In this document: in pieces, positions 45,922-56,953 of the stretch
Layout: each line of letters begins with the position of its first letter
How positions within the stretch are numbered: the stretch's first letter is position 1
NCBI RefSeq assembly: GCF_904849725.1
Contig: NC_058519.1
Coordinates: forward strand, 580,314,676-580,378,675
Direction of reading: 5' to 3'
Length of the DNA: 64,000 nt
Source of the DNA: Hordeum vulgare subsp. vulgare
Lineage: Eukaryota; Streptophyta; Magnoliopsida; Poales; Poaceae
Translations under genes and position numbers: made by a program
The notes under the pieces: model-generated
The model's database searches: none
Told to the model about the DNA's origin: nothing
What the model saw: only the letters and a program-made list of their open reading frames with translations

Positions 45922-46751
45922 GTGGTTTGGGTATTAGATTTTGGTAGCAGTACTTGATAACAGATCTTCGAATTAGATTTTGGTAGCAGTTTTTGTGCAC
46001 TTGATAACTAGGTGGTTTTGGTATTAGATTTTGGTTGTGCTACAGATTTATGGTGTGGGCTGAGATTTGTGGTTGTGCTAGAGATTTATGGTGTGGGCTA
46101 TATATTATCAGATTTTGGTTGTGCTTCAAACTTTGTGATGTGGGCTGAGATGCTTCAGATTTATGTGTATGGGCTTCAAAGTTTTATGGGCTCATATTTA
46201 TGTGTATGGGCTTCAAAGTTGTATGGGCTGTTATTTATAGATCCATTAACAGCATAAAAGAAAAAAGTTGCTGAATTCAAAAATGAAAAAAGGCCAAAAC
46301 TAAAACTGGACCAAATGTATTTGGGCACTAGAAGGCCAGGACCCAAATTACAATGATAAAAAAATTGAAAAAATAATACTAGAAGTGGGTGTAAATGGGC
46401 TAAGGCTCAAAAAGAAGCCCAATAAGAAAAAGCCCAAAAAATAAACCAGCCCATGTGATGAGTTGAAATGGGTTGGGCTGATGTCAACCATGACGTTTTG
46501 ATTTCTTCGCAATTTTGCCACGTAGGGCTGGGTTAGATTGCCAACGACGATTTAGGATCATCGTAAAGGTTACAACAATCGACGAATCATCGTAAAAGTT
46601 ACGACGATTTCGATCAAAACGTCGCTGCTGTCAATTTTTGATGCTTCGTTTTCGACGCTTCGTTTTTCGTCGTGAGATCGTCGTAAATTAAAAACTGTGA
46701 AGATGTAGCGACGAAAAAATAGTGTCGTGTATTAGGATATTCCTGGTAGTG
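45922..46751. repeat. 3' noncoding and right subterminal region of CACTA-D
   Basis: 45922-46250 holds four or more diverged repeats of TTAGATTTTGGT and GGTGTGGGCT/TATGGGCT words. 46520-46700 holds ACGACGATTT, ATCGTAAAAGTTACG and GTCGTAAATT, the mirror of the left subterminal array. The TIR ends at 46751. Confidence 0.6.
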
Positions 46752-47021
46752 ATCCCCACCGCTCGATATAGTGTCGTCGCCGTAAAATACTCTGCCCCCT
46801 CCCCTCTTCCCTCTTCTCACCGTAGGTACTTTTGAGGGTTTCGATAATTTGGCATTTCGGGATATTTGTGATAATATTCTTGTAAAAAAATGAATTATTT
46901 TGATGTGCAATTTTAAAAGAAATGTTGTCCAAATTTAGTTATACTTTCTATCTAACTAGAAATGAGGCAAGACAAAAGTAAATGAAAATGAAAATAAAGA
47001 TTTTGAATTTGGTGTTGTTGT
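46752..47021. other. Flank between CACTA-D and CACTA-E, including the first part of a minisatellite
   Basis: No gene. The last about 60 bp (AAGTAAATGAAAATGAAAAT ... GGTGTTGT) is one unit of the minisatellite that continues at 51210, on the other side of CACTA-E. Confidence 0.55.
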
Positions 47022-47533
47022 TACTACAAGAAAAGTGTTAATCCGTGACGGATTTCTGATGACGTTCTCGTAATCTGTCATGGAAACCGTCACTTATAAC
47101 CCAGATGCTAATGGGCCTCAGAATGCCAGGCCCTTTATGACAGACATCGAGGGACTGTCATGAAATCTGTCACGGATCAATAAACTCGGACTAATAGGGC
47201 GTAGTTTTTTTTTCTTTATGCACCACTTAGACCGTCATGGATGACTCTTGTTGATATGTGGTGCATGTCTTTTTATTTGATCCACCTGTCAGTTGGATGC
47301 AATCAACATTACACATACATAAAAAACAAGACCAAAACTGAGAGAGAGCCCGTATGATGGCGCGCACAGAAATTTTTTAAATCTCCAGCGCGGGGGAGGG
47401 GTGAAATTTTTTAGCCAGCCCATTTAAATACAGAGTCCACACAATCCTAACCCTAAATATCCTTATCCCATCTTCTCTCGTCCCCAACTATCAGCCGCCG
47501 CCGCCAGTCCACCTATTCTCCCCGCCCCTCTCC

Positions 47534-47915
47534 ATGTCGTCGCCGGTGGTGCCAGCCGTGAACCACCCCACGCCACGGTCTCCCCTCTACTGCTATGGCT
47601 GGATTCGCCACTCGGCTAGGGTTTTGGGTGTTGGCTCAGCACCGGTGGCCATGGGTGCCTCCGGTGAGTTCATCTTCTCCTCCATCTTCATCCTTTCTCC
47701 CTCTCCCTCTCCCTCTCTCTAATCTCTAGTATTCCTTCCTTGCAGGTAGAAGAACATGTAAAGGAGTAACGCTGGATTCGATTGCTTCTCGCCGCGTTGG
47801 AGGATCCGGACCGCATCCATGCCGATGTCGCCGATCCAAGCCTCCGTCCTTGACCTTAATCCCTTCGTACCTATCAAGGAGGTCGTCAGGCTCCAGTAAC
47901 GTTGACCTCGAGTAG
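47534..47915 (+). CDS. Possible two-exon small ORF inside CACTA-E
   Basis: An ATG at 47534 opens a 130-base exon, ending before GTGAGT at 47664. A CT-rich tract and TTGCAG (ending 47745) provide a good 3' splice site. Joining the two exons keeps an open frame of 99 codons to the TAG at 47913-47915. The product would be Ser/Arg/Pro-rich with no recognised domain. High GC, an upstream CCGCCGCCGCC stretch and a TAAATA-like box resemble the first exons of a grass gene, so this may be a captured gene start. It could also be chance; support is only the splice signals and frame. Confidence 0.3.
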
Positions 47916-48050
47916 CAGAGCCCACCCCCCGTCCTCAACCTCTAGTGGCAGCTTCCACCATATTGTCCATCGGCGGCGCCACCATATTCTCCCCCGACCT
48001 CAATCTCCCTGCATCATCCGTCACATCTAGCCATATCGTCCTCTGACGAC

Positions 48051-50880
48051 GCCATGAGATTCAGTGTCCACATGTGCGATGCGATTGTCTTGCAAGTTGT
48101 CTGCCGCACATACATGCCTTGCCTACATGTCCAACTAGCCTTTCCTCATACACAATATTCCTAGGCTGGAGATGGAGGCCTTTCCCCATATGAGAATCAC
48201 CAATACAGGGCTATGCTAGATACACTCGATTTAATATGTGAGTTCCATTGTATACATTATCCTAGTTTTTCCAAATAAATTCAGATTTCTCTGATTTTTT
48301 TTATGTATGGTTTAATTGCTTTTCGAAGTTCACCTTGTATGTTGGTGATAAGTTTTTAATTGATTCTTTCTCTTTTAGACTTTTACTGGATTTAGCAGGT
48401 AAAAAAAGAATAGACCTTTCTGTTTAGTTTATAACAGAGAAACGAACTTGGAAGGAAATTCAATTTTTTTCATAGGAATTGATGTTACGGATCTTGTGCA
48501 TTTCACTTTGAGGGGAAACTGCGTCCATAGAAATTCAAGAATCAGTTGTCTAACCAGGGTTACTAAACATCTATGTGCTTTTGTTATTTATTTTGTATAT
48601 TCATTACTATTTTGTGATTTGGTTGTGGTAGCGAATGGGAGGAAGGAGAAGATCGCTTCCAACCTGCTAGGCGCCTTTGTGGTGACTCAGGGTGGACGAA
48701 ATGGTCTGGTCCGCGTGCGAAAGCTACACCATCATGTTCTAGCCGGATCCGGAGGCCAGGGCACCATGATTCACCAAGGGCACCGTCATGAGGTTTGTCG
48801 TTTATTTGTAGGCCGTCTCGTGTCTGTTTGCCACTTTCCCATGGTGATGGTAGTGTGAGTTCATTTCTGTGGTTGGTAATTGTTGGAAGGTTCGTCCAAC
48901 ACACTCGGGGTTCGGGAGCGTGTGATGACAATCTAGTCCAAGATACTGCAGCTCGAGGGACACCATCGCCTTCTAGAGCAATGATACTTGGATTGAAATC
49001 TGTAAGTGGAGGATACATTATAACTTGTAAAATAATGTGTACGTATTGAGAGAGTAATAATAGCATTTCATTCCTGAATGTTGCGTTGCGCGGCCACAAT
49101 ATCTTAGAAAAAATCTTCGGCAATACTTATTTGTAGCTAAAAATCATCTTCTGATTATGCAATACATCCTCTCCTCCTCTCACATTGAAGTCAAACCCCC
49201 TTCTCCAAGGTAACCAGACAATCCAATTCCTACAAATTTGCAAGCTTTGTTTCTCTCAAGTCTTCCACTCAACCCCAGACAATATTTCATTGAATCTGTG
49301 AATTTTCTCCTGAACTAATAGAGCTAGTTGCAGGTCAAAACATTATGATACGAGGGAAAGGAAATATTTATGGATGAAATTTAGTTTTACACATCATATA
49401 TCTTATCTTTATCTAAATCATGTGGTCCTTTTTCAGTTATGAGTTGTAGTACTACTACATGAAGATTATAAATTCAGTACGATTGTTTTTGCTTGCTAAT
49501 TCATGAGTACGTGACGACAAAGTCAGTATCTATTTTTTACCATGTGATGGCACGAAAACCATGGGGCGAATATGATTGAACCTGTTTAGGTGGCCTCATG
49601 AACACAAAGATCCATTTCATTTTATTTTCCTTGACCTCATCAAAACAAATAAGTGGAAATATGATGTTGTCCTGTTTGTGTAATACGTTATATGTGTGCA
49701 CAAGTTATCAGCTCTATTCATATTTAAGGGATACATTTTCCATTGCCCACTGATTCATCCACATAAGCCATTCATGTAGAGAATATTTCTGTGTATAATT
49801 ATTCATCTATAGAAGCAATGTTATTATTTCGAAAATCCAATGTAAATTATGCTCTAGAGAAAACTTCAGTGTATACGTATGGCGTGTTTTAGTTTTTACT
49901 GATAATTTGTCCCGACATCTAAAATAGGATGATAGACATTCTTTTGTTTTTACCGATATCTATTGCTTTCATACAAACAGGGAAAATAAATTTTTCGTTG
50001 AAAGCAAGGTATTACTATGACCATGAAGTACACCCATTTTTGTTGGATTGTTGTTTGAATGTTGGGAAAATTCTGCTTGTTCATGTATGTGTGCTATGTA
50101 CAAGGGGGCTAGGCTTTGTAATATATTTCCTTGTAGGTAAGAAGATTTTTTAGCATTATGTTGATTGATTTTCTAGTAGCATAGTTATATTCGAGAACTT
50201 ATTGTATGTATGTACAACACACGTGATGATGGCAAGTGTCTTCTTTTTTGCGAAGAGATGGCAAGTTTCCTTCCATATGTATTTTTTTTGCACTTCTCAA
50301 TCATAGGCATCATTTGATAAACTTTATTTGATCACAGCCATTCTTATTAGCACTTTTATTGTTACATCTATGCCATTTGTTTCGTATCATTTCATAATTA
50401 TATAATAGATTTTCCTGTTTACATTTGTTGCGGTTCTCTTGTTTCTATTATCTATTCATACCTACAAATATCTAATTGTCTTTTAAATATGCTAGGTATG
50501 ATTGTGTACTTGGCTACTTGGTGTTGTCATCACAATTTGGATGACGTGATAGTTTCCATCAAGGTTTCCATCAGGAGGGCCGGCGACAAGAACTTCAATA
50601 GTTTAAGTGTTTTGTTTGTCCAAACTGGATTGCACTATTTTCTAAATTGTTGAGTGATATATTTTATCAATCTATGTTGTAAATTATCATTTCATGGATG
50701 ATTTCGTAAACTTCTATGTTGTAGATACTTGCGGATGGCTACATATTGATTCATACGTGTACACATGACAGTTTGTAAATACCTTTCCTTGGTCTAAAAT
50801 TGTCACTACAATTTGAGTAATGCATTATGCTTACAAAATGTACTTGGTGAAAATTGGGTTGAATGAAATAGGCTAATGGG
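48051..50880. other. Interior of CACTA-E without recognised genes
   Basis: Mostly AT-rich. A short coding-like stretch at about 48610-48780 on the plus strand (VVVANGRKEKIASNLLGAF) has no recognised family and no clean splice context. No repeats or RNA genes seen. Confidence 0.4.
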
Positions 50881-51209
50881 CTTAATTAAATTTAAAAGGT
50901 TTCCAAATACATGACGATTTCTGTGACAAAAATAGTGTCCCTGTAGGCTGCCACGTCATTTAAGTTGGTCAATTGAGAATACAACATGGCGTTGGTCCAT
51001 GACGGTCTATTCCTTCACCATGGTTTGAGCCTTGGGCGGGCCTGCGACACATCCATGACGGACAAGAACCATCGTGGACAACATGATGTCAAATTATGAC
51101 ACGATACACATGACGGATTCTCAATCCGTCATGATTGTGCACCCATGACAGTTTTAGGATAACCCGTGACGGATTAGAACCGTCATGTATTAACAGATTT
51201 CTTGTAATG

Positions 51210-51430
51210 TGTCCATTTGCAAATGAAAATGAAATGAAAGAGAAAACGTAAATAAAAATGAAAATGAAATTATTCATTTGGGTTTGTTGTGAATTTGCAA
51301 ATGAAAATGAAAGAGAAGAAGTAAATGAAAATGAAAATGAAGATATTCATTTGGGGTAATTGTCCATTTGCAAATGAAAATGAAAGAGAACATGTAAATT
51401 AAATTCAAAATGAAACTGAGGCAAAAGAAA
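51210..51430. repeat. 73-78-bp minisatellite interrupted by CACTA-E
   Basis: Three units begin TGT[CC/GA]ATTTGCAAATGA at 51210, 51288 and 51361. Each contains AAATGAAAATGAAA and ATTCATTTGGG blocks. A further partial unit lies left of CACTA-E (about 46965-47021), so the array pre-dates the insertion. The sequence is purine-rich and noncoding. Confidence 0.7.
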
Positions 51431-53283
51431 ACATAAATAAGAAAGAGGTTTGAGCTCATGTTTGAACATACTAAGTAAAAGTAAAAGTAAAATTATTAGG
51501 GTAGTAGCTATTTTTTATTAGGTAGATTGTAAATAAAATTACTAAGTCTTGTTAGTGATGAAGATTCGAAAGATCATGATGGATAGAAAAAATAGGTCTT
51601 GTTCCGTAAATCTATGTGTGTTGACAATTGAACTTGTGAATGATGGATACACAAGTAGATAACCGACATGTTGCTCGACAACGCCCAGAAGATCATCGAC
51701 GCGACACCCTAATCCTTGATAGGTAGCTAGTGAGCATCCCACCCCACACTATAGCTCTCTCCATGAAAATGGTGGTGGAGAGTGATGACATTTGCATGAG
51801 GCTGTTGTTGTTGTAGAGTTTATTATAGAATGTATTGTGGACCTTAGTCTAGTGTTGCTATACGAAAATATTGTTGTTTGCAGGTAAACTAATTTGAGTG
51901 GCCTATATTTTGCTAGAATGTTGATTCTTTTTTTGTTTCGGCAAATTTTAGGCGCATGATACGTGCACTTTTTAGCATAAGGCATGCTAAAATTTTCTGT
52001 GAATTTCGTCATGACTTGTTCTAGAAAGTAGGACATAGCGAGTGCCCAACATTTGCTATCATGGGAATGAAACGACATTCAAGCAAAACATAGGCCATTT
52101 TTATGTCATTAAAGCTCGATAATTATAGGACTAGGTTGAACCATAGGAAACATGGATGATAATGATGAGGCCGGAGGTTCTCACACCCAAGAAGGACAAG
52201 CACATTCTTTCTTCGATTTCTTGACGCGTTAGGAGAAACAAGGGTCTCAAGACCCCATTCTAATGATAGATGGTGGTGGTGGCACCAACGCCTACACTGA
52301 TGCCACCAACACCAACACTAATGATGGTGCCACCAAGACCATGAAAGGTGGTACCTTCCAAGCATGTCAAGGAAAGAAGCAAAAGAGGACAGGATGACCA
52401 AATCAGCTCGGCACGAGAAGGCTGGTGGTCACGGTGGTGCATGAAGGCATGTTCAAGTCAACGCATCCGCGGGAAGTGGCAACGACCGATGAGAACCAAC
52501 TAGCATACATCCTATGGGATACCGCCAACATCAATGACACATGAATATGCAATAATGAACATTTGAAGCACCGCCTCCTAACTAGGTTACATGCAAGATT
52601 CATGTTCTTTGGTCGGAATGACGACATAGACACGTGGAAAGATGCTGCCATGAAAAAAACGCCCTAGGAAACTTCAACAAAACGTTGATTGCATAGAAAA
52701 CTATGGTGAAAATGAGATTGAAGTAGACCATCAAACCTACGCCGAGATTGTTGCATACAATATGAGAAATATGGAAGAGGACTATGAAAAAATCAAGGCG
52801 ACTTGCGCTCAAGAAGCTGCCAATGTCAGGTCACAGAGAGCCAAGCATCTTTAGAAAAAGAACATGGGGAACTGCCACTTTGGAAGCCGCGGTTCCAGGG
52901 AAAGAGGCCCATGTGGGCTAAGGAGGATGTAGAATGTGTATATCACGGGCTCCCAGATTCCTTGGCGGAGTTGTCCGACCAGCAAGAGCATGACTTCATC
53001 AAGGCTCGGTTCTTGTGGGATCCCAAAGAAAGGTTATTTTTCACGAACGGGACGATGAGGGAATTCATGAGAATACATGTAATTATCATTTACTACCTTA
53101 TATTAGATTCTGATCAAGTCAACAATGTTCTAGCCACATGTCTAAACGATTCACATTCATTTTGTAGAGTGACCAACACAAGCTTGGAGCTGAATGGGAC
53201 TCATTGATTCAGTGGAATCAGTCATCAGTGTGGTACAAGTGGGACACTCCCTTCGACCGGTCCATGAACATAATAAAGGGACA
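51431..53283 (+). pseudogene. Decayed TE coding sequence, probably a CACTA accessory ORF
   Basis: 51431-52080 is noncoding. From ATG 52152 a frame begins MDDNDEAGGSHTQEGQ and continues, with stops, through THPREVATTDENQLAYILWD and HRLLTRLHARFMFFGRNDD. Frame changes lead to the best-preserved stretch, 52803-53207 (ECVYHGLPDSLAELSDQQEH, KARFLWDPKERLFF). I do not recognise the family with certainty. The context (repeats shared with CACTA-F, CACTA ends on the right) suggests the TnpA-like ORF of a CACTA element. CACTA-F is inserted at 53284. Confidence 0.4.
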
Positions 53284-53883
53284 CACTACGAGGGAAAAGC
53301 TTATAGGTAGAATATTACTAGTAGCATTGGGTAAAATAGATGCGCTACTGTTAATTAGTAGTAGTGCTGGCCAAAAAACACGCAACTTGTAATCGGTACG
53401 AGTAGTGCGGGCAATGATAGGGTGCGCTATTAATAGGTGTGGCACACCATTCACACACGGGCTAGCCATAGTAGGAACGCTCACCCGCGGCCCGCGCTAC
53501 TACTAATGGGGTTCGCAGTAGCGTCATTCATGGGTTGATGCTACTATTGTGGCTAGCCAGGACAACCACTCTTACTCCAACTTAGGAGTATCGCCTATCC
53601 CCTATACGCGTTGTTGCTAGATCGTACCTTATCGGTTTCCTTCTTCCTCGCGTCCCTCACTCACTCCTCACTCTCTCCCTCTCGATCCAGTATCTCCCTC
53701 GCATCGGCGCCGCTCCCTCATCTTGGCGGCCCTCCCTGTCCCGGCCCTACCCACGCGACCCTCCCCATCCCATTCCGGCCCATGCGGTGACCCTCCTTGT
53801 CCCGTCCATCCACGCAGCTGTAGCTCTCCCTCCCTCATCTATCTCACTCTCCCCTTCTCCATCCTCCCTCTACTTTTGCACTA

Positions 53884-54235
53884 CTAGATAAGATGAATGC
53901 ATGGATTAATTGATGCATTTAGATGCTTATGAATTGATTCATTTATATGGTTATGAATTCATTTATCTAGATGGTTAGATTGATGGATTGATGCATTTAG
54001 ATGAATAGATGCATTTAGATGAAAAATGGAATTTTGATGGATCGATGGTTAGATGAATAGATGCGTTTAGATGAATCGGTGCATTTATATGATTAGATGG
54101 ATGGATGGATGCATTTAAATGAATGTGTACATTTAGATGAATGGATCGCTGAATGGATGCATTTAGATGAATGGATGCATTTAGATGGATCGGTGGTTAG
54201 ATGGATGGATGGATGCATTTAGATGTATATTATTA
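53884..54235. repeat. Minisatellite GATGCATTTAGATGAAT in CACTA-F
   Basis: About 350 bp of imperfect tandem copies of a 16-20-bp unit with core GATGCATTTAGATG, plus TGGATGGATGGATG slippage. It is noncoding. Confidence 0.8.
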
Positions 54236-55041
54236 CTTCATCGTGGTAATATTGCTATGGAAAAAAATTGCGGTAGCATGGGTCATTTTCTTGGTTCATT
54301 ACTCGATATATGTAATGTTGAACGATGATGGTCTGAGTTGTCTTTCAGTTTGTTGGTGCTACTTGTATCATTTTGCAGGGAGCACCTCCTAGTGCCTATG
54401 TTTTGCCAGAATGTTGATTCATTTCTATTCCGACAAATTTCACGCAGTTGATATGCCCTATTTTAGCAATGGCCATTTTTATGTAATGATATCTGACTTA
54501 TAATTCAGGTGACTTTCGGTCTGTTGGAGCTCCTCGTGTAACGTTGAGTATGTTCTTGACGGAGGAATACCGACTGTTGCCGTGGGGGTCGCTGCCTCTT
54601 CTTCTCTTCTTGCAATATATACCTCAGTACAATGCGCAAAGAGATAAGAAATGGTGTGACCATCACCGTTAGTTGAAATTTTAGTGTGAGGGAGAGAATA
54701 AGAGGAGGAAGCGACCAATATCGAGTCGAAATATTAGACGATGAATCCCGACTATTGTCATGGGGGCCGCTTCCTCCTTCGTTCTCGTGTGCTAGAGAGT
54801 TTGGTAATGCACGTGGGACGAAGGGAGGAGCGGTCATCATAGATGATCGAAATAGTAGTGTGAGGGAGTGTCCACCATCACACACCATCATATCAGTGTG
54901 AGAGAGTGTGCACGATATACACCATGAGATATGAGAGTTTTTCAAGGAATCCTCAACATACCGAAACTCAACCCATGTGGATTTTTCGTATACACCAATA
55001 CTCGTCGTCGGTTTGTAATATTTGAATCATGAACACAGGAA

Positions 55042-56245
55042 ATGTTGTTTGACGATGAGGGAATCCCAGAGCGTGATTATTGCGGCGACGATCGGGGTCT
55101 CTGTGACAGGCCTCACCTGTGAAACGACAGGTTCTTCACCATCAAGCTTGAGGAGACTTTTGATGTTTTTACGATACGCAATGATGACCATTATTTTTGC
55201 TTGTTTGCTTTGTATTACTTTGCTTCAATGTGTAATTTCTGTTTATTACAATTCAACTAGTGCATCACCTACCATGCAAGATAGTATGTCTTGGAGAAGC
55301 TTGGTTTCCAAGAAATGGAGAATATGGAGACGAGGAGAGCTCACGTGAGGACTAAACATGGTTTCACATTTCTGGTTAAACTATACAATGCAGTTAATCA
55401 CTCGCATTTTGGTTGCTCAACTTGGGTATCTCTAGGCAAGGCATATGGATTTCAGGAGGATATGGAAATAACCTTCGATATTCGTCGGGAAGATGATATT
55501 GAAGGTAATATCGACATTTGGTTCGAAGTCGATATGCTTCCAGTTTTACCTCTATGTAAGTTTGTCAACCATATTTGTTAAGTAATTTGCATTCTTTATT
55601 TAAAAATAGTTCATGTTCATCCCTACTTAACTTGTTTATTTTTAATTGACAGCTTATTGCCTCTCTTGGAGTAAAACATGAAAGATAGTAGACATGACAC
55701 ACTACACTGATGGATCACATCTAACTTGGGAGGAGAAGGATTCTCTTGTCACCTTAATGGTTGCCTGTCTAATAGGGACGAGACAAATTATGGAGATGGC
55801 CAAATTATACATTATACATGCCACTAATGCATAGGTTGAGGGTTGATGACATTTGCACAAATATCTTGGTAAAAGTTGCTAACTACACTACTATTACATA
55901 AATTACAATGCTAATTATGGTACTATTATGTAAATTCCATTGCGAACCATGCTACTATTATGTTCTTTAACAAAAACTCTCAAATGATGTTGTGTCTCCG
56001 TTCATGCATGGTGAAGGTGAGATGGCAATTACAAGCCGTACGTGTGTCCCTTCCATTTATAAATACTCGACTGAGAGGAAACCACGAGGAAAACTCCAAA
56101 TTGAAGGATGGACAGAAATAAATAAGGATCACAAGGCACAAGTTGGAAACCGTTGGATCTCTTTACTTCATCATGGAGACTTAGGTGTTTTTCTGTTTTA
56201 TAATATTTTACCAGGAGAGAGGACTAGGTCCTATGACATATATTA
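55042..56245 (+). pseudogene. B3-domain-like protein relic inside CACTA-F
   Basis: From the ATG at 55042 one frame runs to 55555 with three in-frame stops. It includes LFDDEGIPERDYCGDDRG, FFTIKLEETFDVFTIRNDD, RAHVRTKHGFTFLVKLYNAV, FGCSTWVSLGKAYGFQEDM and FDIRREDDIEGNIDIWFEV. A GTAAGT donor at 55556 and a TTGACAG acceptor ending at 55652 lead to a second coding block (KIVDMTHYTDGSHLTWEEKD). After a gap, a third block lies at about 55990-56245, with PRGKLQIEGWTEINKDHKAQ and VGNRWISLLHHGDLGVFLFY. The pattern GW...VGDR...HxGxxGxFLF matches the C-terminal half of plant B3 DNA-binding domains. I recall this protein type as repeated in Triticeae and annotated B3-like. It is decayed here; any DNA-binding role is inferred from family. 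Confidence 0.5.
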
Positions 56246-56325
56246 ACATGGCATGATCGATTAGGATGATGATTATTATGGTGGTTTTCTGTTTTATGAC
56301 ATTTTAACTTGGTATGATTAATATA

Positions 56326-56430
56326 ATGATGAGCAGTTAGATGATTAAGAGGATGATGAGTTCTTAGATCATTAAGAGGATGATGAGTTGTTATATGATT
56401 AAGAGGATGATAAGTTATATGATAGATATT
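56326..56430 (+). repeat. 27-bp tandem repeat downstream of the B3-like relic
   Basis: About four imperfect copies of GATGATGAGTTNTTAGAT plus NATTAAGAG. The 9-codon period and acidic coding content (DDEL.D..E) suggest it was the acidic C-terminal tail of the B3-like protein, now with stops. Confidence 0.6.
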
Positions 56431-56639
56431 AGATTGAAGTGGATGGATGCAAGTGACCAAGTTAAATTAGAGGAAAATATGATGTTGCAATTCGCAACAT
56501 CATATTATCCCTCTAACCTAATCTGATCACTTGCACCCATCCCCTTTAATCTAAATGTTGTTTTTTGCACAATTATTTTTGTTCTTGTATATTAATATTT
56601 ATAACCGTGTATAAATACAATATAAATATATTAAAAAAT

Positions 56640-56855
56640 GCGTGATTAGTAGTGGCGCGAGTTAAAAAGCGCGCTACTACTAACTTAATTACCAGTAGAG
56701 CTGGGCAACCGGCGCTACCGCTAAACGTTAGATGTAGCACTGGGCAACTGACACTATTCCTAAAAAATAGTTGTAGCGTCGTAGCAGTAGCGCGGCTGGT
56801 CGCTCTACTAATAGGCTTCTGACTCGCGCTACTACTAGGGTTTTCCCTAGTAGTG
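56640..56855. repeat. Right subterminal repeats and TIR of CACTA-F
   Basis: Repeated GCGCTACTACTA/AGTAGTGGCGCG words, ending in the TIR TTTTCCCTAGTAGTG at 56855. It mirrors 53284-53560. Confidence 0.75.
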
Positions 56856-56953
56856 ACACCGAACGGACCGGCGACCGTAGTATGGACGTGTGCACGGCGC
56901 CGAAGACGATGCCACGTGGAAGTACTACTATGGTGGATAGATCAACTCCTAAT

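Larger units (their letters stand above)
40578..46751 (+). mobile_element. Complete CACTA transposon (CACTA-D), 6.2 kb, with defective TnpD and spliced TnpA-like gene
   Basis: Starts CACTACAATAAATATG; the reverse strand of its right end starts CACTACCAGGAATATC. It is flanked by a perfect 3-bp duplication ATC (40575-40577 and 46752-46754). Both tips carry repeated TTACGACGAT/ATCGTAA words (for example 40702, 40750, 46599), the likely TnpA sites. Between the tips are a tRNA-like palindrome, a GC-rich leader, a truncated TnpD-like gene and a multi-exon TnpA-like gene, all on the plus strand. With TnpD truncated the element cannot transpose on its own. Confidence 0.88.
47022..51209. mobile_element. 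Complete transposase-less CACTA-like element (CACTA-E), 4.2 kb
   Basis: The left end reads TACTACAAGAAAAGTGTTAA, and the reverse strand of the right end reads CATTACAAGAAATCTGTTAA. These are the same TIR with one changed base each (canonical CACTACAAGAAA). The flanking 3-bp duplication is TGT (47019-47021, 51210-51212). Both tips are dense in CCGTGACGG/CCGTCATG words (for example 47046, 47086, 51000-51185). No transposase-like protein is found inside. The interior has a GC-rich exon-like block (47480-48050) and long AT-rich stretches. Confidence 0.75.
53284..56855 (+). mobile_element. Complete CACTA transposon (CACTA-F), 3.6 kb, carrying a B3-like gene relic
   Basis: The left end is CACTACGAGGGAAAAGC, and the reverse strand of the right end is CACTACTAGGGAAAACC. 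The flanking 3-bp duplication is ACA (53281-53283, 56856-56858). Subterminal repeats of the type GCGCTACTACTAA/GTAGTAGCGCG occupy 53310-53560 and 56640-56850. No transposase is present. The inside holds a short-unit minisatellite, a B3-like coding relic and a 27-bp repeat. It interrupts the decayed coding region ending at 53283. Confidence 0.85.

Noticed and set aside
48584..49123. 179-codon reverse ORF in CACTA-E
   Set aside because: No domain or splice signals; composition follows the GC-rich block; no support as a gene.
55022..55348. 108-codon ORF with a hydrophobic, membrane-like stretch
   Set aside because: Out-of-frame shadow of the B3-like relic; the true frame starts at 55042.
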